From Acholeplasmatales bacterium (GTDB lineage Bacteria > Bacillota_I > Bacilli_A > Acholeplasmatales > Anaeroplasmataceae), in assembly GCA_900770055.1 (NCBI GenBank), contig CAAGJD010000184.1:1-10508 (forward strand): a DNA stretch of 10,508 nucleotides, written 5' to 3'. The position numbers and the translations under genes were made by a program. Every line of letters starts with the position of its first letter. The first letter of the stretch is position 1. The notes below the pieces were generated by a model. The model was not told where the DNA came from. It did not search any database and saw nothing but the letters and a program-made list of their open reading frames with translations. Shown here one piece after another: positions 8,701 to 10,508 of the stretch.

Positions 8701-10508
8701 GGTTTAACCAACGCTACAAATTTTGAAATTACTGAAAATTATTATGAACCTACATATAAAGAAGCTACAGTTTTTAAAGATGCTTTCGATGCTAGAAAGA
8801 ATGTTTCTTTATTCAGTGATGATGAAGGAAATAATATTGATGGTGAATATAATAGCGCAACAGATTATTATGAAATTGGACGTGTTGCAGTAAGAGGTAG
8901 TGATTTATATTCTACTCAAAATGTTGGCACAGAAGCTGATCCTATAGATAGTATTTTTAATGTTTTTGATTATTATAAGTTTGGAATATATAGTGATGCT
9001 GCTGGAACAAAGGTTCCATTAAATGCTACTTACAATCCAAGCACTACATACTATTTTAAACATGGAGATACTTATACAACAGATTTACCAACTATGTATC
9101 ATGTTGGTCTTGCTCAAGATGTAGAATTAATATTAAATTCAGTAACATTTGAATATTTTAAGAATACTTTATGGTATACTCAAGAGAATATATCATACGA
9201 GGTATCTGAAGATAGCATATATGATGCTGACATTCAATATTATAAAGAAGCTTATGTATTATCTAATTTTAGGCAAGAAATATTAGATGCTTATAATTCT
9301 GTTTTATTCATTAATAATGAGGGTGTTTCTGTTGGAACAGATGCAACATTCAATCCAGCAAGAACTTATTGGACATATGAATTTATCGCCATAAGTGATA
9401 TTAGTGAAGCTGATTTTAATGCTTATAAATCAGTATTATATATTGATACGAATGGTACTCCACTACCTGAAGATGCTTCATATGAGGTTAGTAAAACATA
9501 TTATAAAAAGAATCTAATAGAATCTATTCCTGGTCCAAAAAATACTGAAGAAGAAGAAACATGGCATGACGAGGTAAATGTAACTAGATTTTATTCTCAT
9601 GTTAAAAATCTAACTTCTATTGTTAATCCAGAAGAAACAGTAGAAAATCAGATAACTGAGTTAGATCGTTATAAATCTGATGTTTTAGATTTAGATACAT
9701 CAACACTTTCAAAATTACATCAGTATTCAGGAAGTGAATCTGAGTCTGAAAATGTTTATTCAAATCCTGAATTATTTAGGGAGTATGAACTTGTTCTTCC
9801 AGGTTTAATTAGTGAAAGTAATTGGAATAATTACAAGGATGTTATTTATTATAAGAGTGGTTCTAATTATATTTCATGCAGTGATAAATCATGGTCTGAT
9901 AATTATAGGAATATAACTTTTTATAGATATGCATTAAAATCAAATGAAAATATAACTGCATTTAACGTTTCGTATGAATATTTAGGTGGATATAGATTTG
10001 ATAAATCAAATACTAACATTTTTGGTATTAATAATGTTGATGTACTAATTTGGGATTATGTTGCTCCTGGTGTTTATAATACTGGAAAAACTATGGATGA
10101 AATATTAGAAGAAGCTAATTCTCATTTTTATGATGAAAATTATAATCTTTATTATGGAAAATATTATGGATATAATGGCTTTAATATGTCAACTCAGTTA
10201 GATACAAGTGAAGATAGAATAAAAGATAGTACAGGAGCTATTACAAATATATACAAAAAAGGATATATATATCGCTTAGTTGAAAATGCAAACCGTACTG
10301 GTTTTATATGGGAAGAAATATGCATATATTCACGTAAATCAGGTGCTCAAATGGTAGCAGATGCTTCTACCGGTGAGGCTCAAGTAGGAGATATTATTTT
10401 CGCAACATCTGCTTGTTTTAATTCTTTCTATACAGCAGGTCAATTCTACCGTATTGTAGAAGATGATTTTACAAAAACATTAAATGTTATTCAATTTACG
10501 GATGTTAC
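2230..10508 (+). CDS. Giant modular secreted surface protein/adhesin with TasA-like head (3' end outside the window)
   Basis: One frame stays open from GTG 2230 to the right edge: 2759 codons without a stop, so the protein exceeds about 300 kDa. Read directly, the order is: basic start and hydrophobic signal (1-27); TasA-like domain (34-177); beta-helix-like segment opening with TIVLANTITL (182-360); Ig-like domains (about 361-437, 438-578, 581-697); a mixed, partly helical region (698-1177); a leucine-rich patch (1178-1292); a long Tyr/Asn/Ser-rich beta region (1293-1904); Tyr-Tyr modules (1906-2567); two Y-R-[LI]-V-E modules (from about 2658). I see no enzyme active site. Domain types are those of cell-surface adhesins, so the inferred role is attachment or biofilm formation. 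It is alone behind a c-di-GMP-I riboswitch, separated from the small TasA-like genes by a terminator. Any cell-wall anchor would lie beyond the window. Codon use matches the small genes, and tryptophan is always TGG. Confidence 0.93.
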   Translation, partial: MKKKLLIVIATLSFIFLTGTIIFAAIVTKTSTRGNLEVTSKDFSITTEYTKANASDSWVYNEAGQKKELLVNLTNSSESDLHIYYEFNVNGEIDASLLSAILVYYNNEYIDTLSSLTNNLNRLYVNSPYAFASNGKTTTDTFTFELHQSASNSVFNNKQISINLTTYSETIDYTKYQIVKNENDFYKIIDDINTGLLDVSPTIVLANTITLSNKVTILNPTIIHTNGYILTGEITVNDDNSSNPDALLTVLGNGKISSVTVGANYDKNGARELMASYIQKMLKNGIKAGSTPEAINIIGPYTFYPNITISTSGSASYSNYVLTASSKLEYSSSEAITLTDSLASSVIKYKHIGFKSDYEDIFIHLPNDKIITNDLFLPTYVPKCNASIEWKSSNPNVFSTDGRILDDNYNNKPITLTAIIRINDKVYVRSFSFNVTSNNNMVNFQKLVKDISPLIITQKYSESNKDGTSYYLPIVNYVDGNLGNYDYRTSYKCPKPDENATFIWTAHENIGLSELKYEKYYDKDASNNNVDTYHYIDVSDNKVTLTKDTLSNYAKIKIIGTFDNGEVCESIINISISLGSDTELLEKAFNHINNCLDDISILGNIISSRINSGMINEKGDFTLPALYGEDYTIDYDIVDSSNILTIIKDGDVFNFSVDPTKFYSVETSIPVKATVTYSKTDGDITKTKIIYITVPAAVHVKDLGNISIFNSLKYQVINSLPDAEKDDIGYVNSDSLLTYSGYDYILLRDIVGDVEYLNNYAFDSLYLTNNNYKSDGSDGANGVTTITLVNSPTNNTSTTDTLAYDFIMLIQWAIGDNIKPVKDVISENGLAKISSYENISSNGETYLTENELAVIEAFYKNCTNDTDGSKWNAIKAQVLETAPGRIYDNPTLLVTILNCLTTEKGINSGWYENGTDGAYGKIYAKYLEIVNRYAITTSSNEEPMSPAQEVYNSKYYYSFTASAANNTTSGNADISIPCKYYDKDGNLVPGYCNRYGLPTTGDFRYIRSGSNIRQGVYAAEKTTGWTGVDIYANKEGNPYDSDRTKYITSAELMVLKAFWLGALAGAKDANTNSSNGVLHTFSSDSITKITNALAADTNKILPYPDYTIADFQCYGQAILNAFDACLTIPTTFTSNGIGLLINNFYDNYNGTGYKIREYNNTTDTNSFTSILIDGVPAVTNLDNLEGALSYFSKLSKINIIGNTSLAIYLSDYGLSTTFARICLTNKEITTLNMQYVSSNWNNFDITNIKHLDKLKSINISNNLGIKSVYPLLNINRNNYDSVNFFNIGEVYEYNEFVIDNLPAQLVYSDKDGSRKERAENSSIISSPLVYLSDIEDLVSEHLYLTNVIYDENGNEQNVCWRIEEGNEINGEEINQGGELDIIDDVNSMNMRVSPYFYCDHNFTFDGYDFLVNHVYKITYNNGVATVVDVNDSMYLVDIANSESDLAKRVLDLNGNVLNENLGEEVNIQNNDEFDRISEPYKSTSQTVYVQTFTSESNVTYTIAMHYQVFSFQAAREFEEDGATRDNTTYTYYLMANGTELKANNIETADASCYMVILTEKQAQFIDFLNKNSNEVSDNDMDSYGVVPNEETKVLTLGIQNLSSNVNSCYIYNVKEKKFMYSGGFDTKLGDEFKITISGTNYRIFNITANKYLDGFKQLIYDADKGSNVISAVFNTSSVQTNTLTETSNQHKKRYNSNWTLATNNQEATNIIGDSSYSYTASFNTPSISITTKEGRIYTASFNCYTIRNARQTNTYTNDITGTIGSYGHLYDNGATLLLSTSFSQPTDYSYYFCLMTNEDIENLNSWYQNPNKDASFGRSVSREYQSNYEYYIYNPFTRRYATGKFSDNVGIAFYTTSVKPEYPFALGYRYASDNNGGYGYFISQIGQGANVYTIANDITGDNFETYKSQLYYIPEGSTSETQAKNYDPSFLYYRKSTTSARGFYLKSWNAYGGISDKCYGIATWGYDSGSLWVFDEVQVDYPYTYSVQEKSEVTKQIAYGLSYTINKVSAMVVNNKISKYYEFDKFYYLDKDVTIDGNIYKKGNLIRFEYNAYKGIAYQANIVYYEVIFEYTKADGSKGIIIDPSELEFIYYDSLDSSVVGSIEYSYCTDAAFTSYKQGFKIIIGDNEISETYDEIHWIYTEESFNEVKYKLYVDEYGLTNATNFEITENYYEPTYKEATVFKDAFDARKNVSLFSDDEGNNIDGEYNSATDYYEIGRVAVRGSDLYSTQNVGTEADPIDSIFNVFDYYKFGIYSDAAGTKVPLNATYNPSTTYYFKHGDTYTTDLPTMYHVGLAQDVELILNSVTFEYFKNTLWYTQENISYEVSEDSIYDADIQYYKEAYVLSNFRQEILDAYNSVLFINNEGVSVGTDATFNPARTYWTYEFIAISDISEADFNAYKSVLYIDTNGTPLPEDASYEVSKTYYKKNLIESIPGPKNTEEEETWHDEVNVTRFYSHVKNLTSIVNPEETVENQITELDRYKSDVLDLDTSTLSKLHQYSGSESESENVYSNPELFREYELVLPGLISESNWNNYKDVIYYKSGSNYISCSDKSWSDNYRNITFYRYALKSNENITAFNVSYEYLGGYRFDKSNTNIFGINNVDVLIWDYVAPGVYNTGKTMDEILEEANSHFYDENYNLYYGKYYGYNGFNMSTQLDTSEDRIKDSTGAITNIYKKGYIYRLVENANRTGFIWEEICIYSRKSGAQMVADASTGEAQVGDIIFATSACFNSFYTAGQFYRIVEDDFTKTLNVIQFTDV
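3310..3540 (+). other. Bacterial Ig-like domain (atrophied Big type) in the giant protein
   Basis: Residues about 361-437 show the signature W-K-S-S-N-P-N-V-F-S-T-D-G-R-I (IEWKSSNPNVFSTDGRI), then ITLTAIIRINDKVYVRSFSFNV. This is the W-x-S-S-N-x-x-[VI]-x-x-x-G-x-[VI] ... L-T-A ... F-x-V-x-V pattern of bacterial Ig-like surface domains. Two more divergent, probably Ig-like units follow, ending in INISIS (near 3960) and IIYITVP (near 4311). The first is confident, the other two less so. Confidence 0.75.
5761..6105 (+). other. Short leucine-rich-repeat region in the giant protein
   Basis: Residues about 1178-1292 contain LSKINIIGNTSL, ITTLNMQYVS and LDKLKSINISNNLGIKSV. The last is a good match to the L-x-x-L-x-x-L-x-[IL]-x-x-N-x-x-I-x-x-[IV] core of bacterial leucine-rich repeats. 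Three or four degenerate repeats are visible. LRRs in surface proteins usually form a protein-binding arc. This patch is short and may serve as a spacer or binding site within the adhesin. Confidence 0.6.
7945..9930 (+). repeat. Array of degenerate Tyr-Tyr modules in the giant protein (about 7 copies)
   Basis: A module of roughly 30-36 residues recurs at 7945-8034, 8785-8877, 8965-9060, 9148-9249, 9268-9375, 9415-9510 and 9823-9930. The consensus by eye is [FW]-x-x-Y-[KN]-x-[VQ]-[LI]-[YF], then an Asp/Gly-rich turn (x-D-x-x-G-x-x-[VLI]), then A-[TS]-[YF]-[NE]-x-[SA]-x-[TS]-Y-[YW]. Clear examples end ATYNPSTTYYFK, ATFNPARTYWTY and ASYEVSKTYYKK. The copies are divergent at DNA level, so this is an old protein repeat and not a recent tandem duplication. 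The Y-x-[PV]-[GS]-x-T-Y-Y ending is similar to small beta modules found in phage tail and Gram-positive surface proteins. No function is assigned. Confidence 0.7.
10234..10508 (+). repeat. Two G-x-[IF]-Y-R-[LI]-V-E modules at the visible end of the giant protein
   Basis: GYIYRLVENANRTGFIWEEI (from 10261) and GQFYRIVEDD (from 10438) are two copies of a short beta-hairpin-like module. The second is preceded by QVGDIIFATSA, giving the pattern G-D-[IV]-[IY]-x-[AV]-T-[SN] ... [GA]-x-[FY]-Y-R-[IVL]-V. This is reminiscent of ligand-facing repeats in phage tail and carbohydrate-binding surface modules. A related NIYKKG start occurs earlier at 8341-8358. The array probably continues past the edge. Confidence 0.5.

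Noticed and set aside
2230..10508. Mollicutes-type genetic code (TGA read as Trp)
   Set aside because: All tryptophans in the genes are TGG and no in-frame TGA occurs in 2759 codons, so there is no sign of TGA reassignment despite the low GC.
2230..10508. The giant as a phage tail fibre or prophage gene
   Set aside because: Some modules look tail-like, but the protein has a secretion signal, Ig-like and leucine-rich domains and a c-di-GMP riboswitch. No phage structural or lysis gene is nearby.
1..10508. CRISPR arrays, tRNA/rRNA genes, insertion sequences
   Set aside because: No regularly spaced direct repeats, cloverleaf patterns, transposase frames or terminal inverted repeats were seen on either strand.

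Overview
The window is very AT-rich and densely coding on the + strand. Strong AAGGAGG-type ribosome binding sites, TGG-only tryptophan codons, Gram-positive-style secretion signals and a c-di-GMP riboswitch point to a Bacillota (Firmicutes) bacterium, possibly one of the low-GC gut Bacilli/Clostridia lineages. This placement is inferred from composition and gene type, not from a marker gene.

Layout. Positions 1-1992 hold a run of three small secreted-protein genes: the 3' end of one (1-339), then complete genes at 367-1197 and 1216-1992. They are packed with gaps of 27 and 18 bases, as in an operon. The two complete proteins start with a hydrophobic segment ending in a W-Y motif ([AS]-W-Y), followed by a beta-rich ectodomain. 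This resembles the SipW-dependent TasA/CalY (camelysin) type of fibre or matrix protein. The operon ends in a strong hairpin terminator (2009-2065).

Positions 2053-2229 are regulatory. A promoter (TATAAT at 2076-2081) overlaps the terminator's 3' arm. It is followed by a GEMM-I / cyclic-di-GMP-I riboswitch aptamer (2091-2152) and a small terminator (2147-2178) that shares the aptamer's 3' closing strand, the arrangement expected of a genetic ON switch.

From 2230 (GTG) to the right edge a single reading frame stays open for 2759 codons with no stop. It encodes one giant secreted protein whose end lies outside the window. It begins with a SipW-type signal and a TasA-like domain. Then come a beta-helix-like stretch, bacterial Ig-like domains, a mostly helical region with an internal motif pair 200 residues apart, a short leucine-rich-repeat patch, a long Tyr/Asn-rich beta region, an array of about seven degenerate Tyr-Tyr modules, and two G-x-[IF]-Y-R-x-V-E modules near the window edge.

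Taken together, the locus looks like a surface or biofilm assembly system: small TasA-like subunits plus a giant adhesin that carries its own TasA-like head, with the giant under c-di-GMP control. The link between subunits and giant is inference. No SipW signal peptidase, sortase or anchor motif is visible here.
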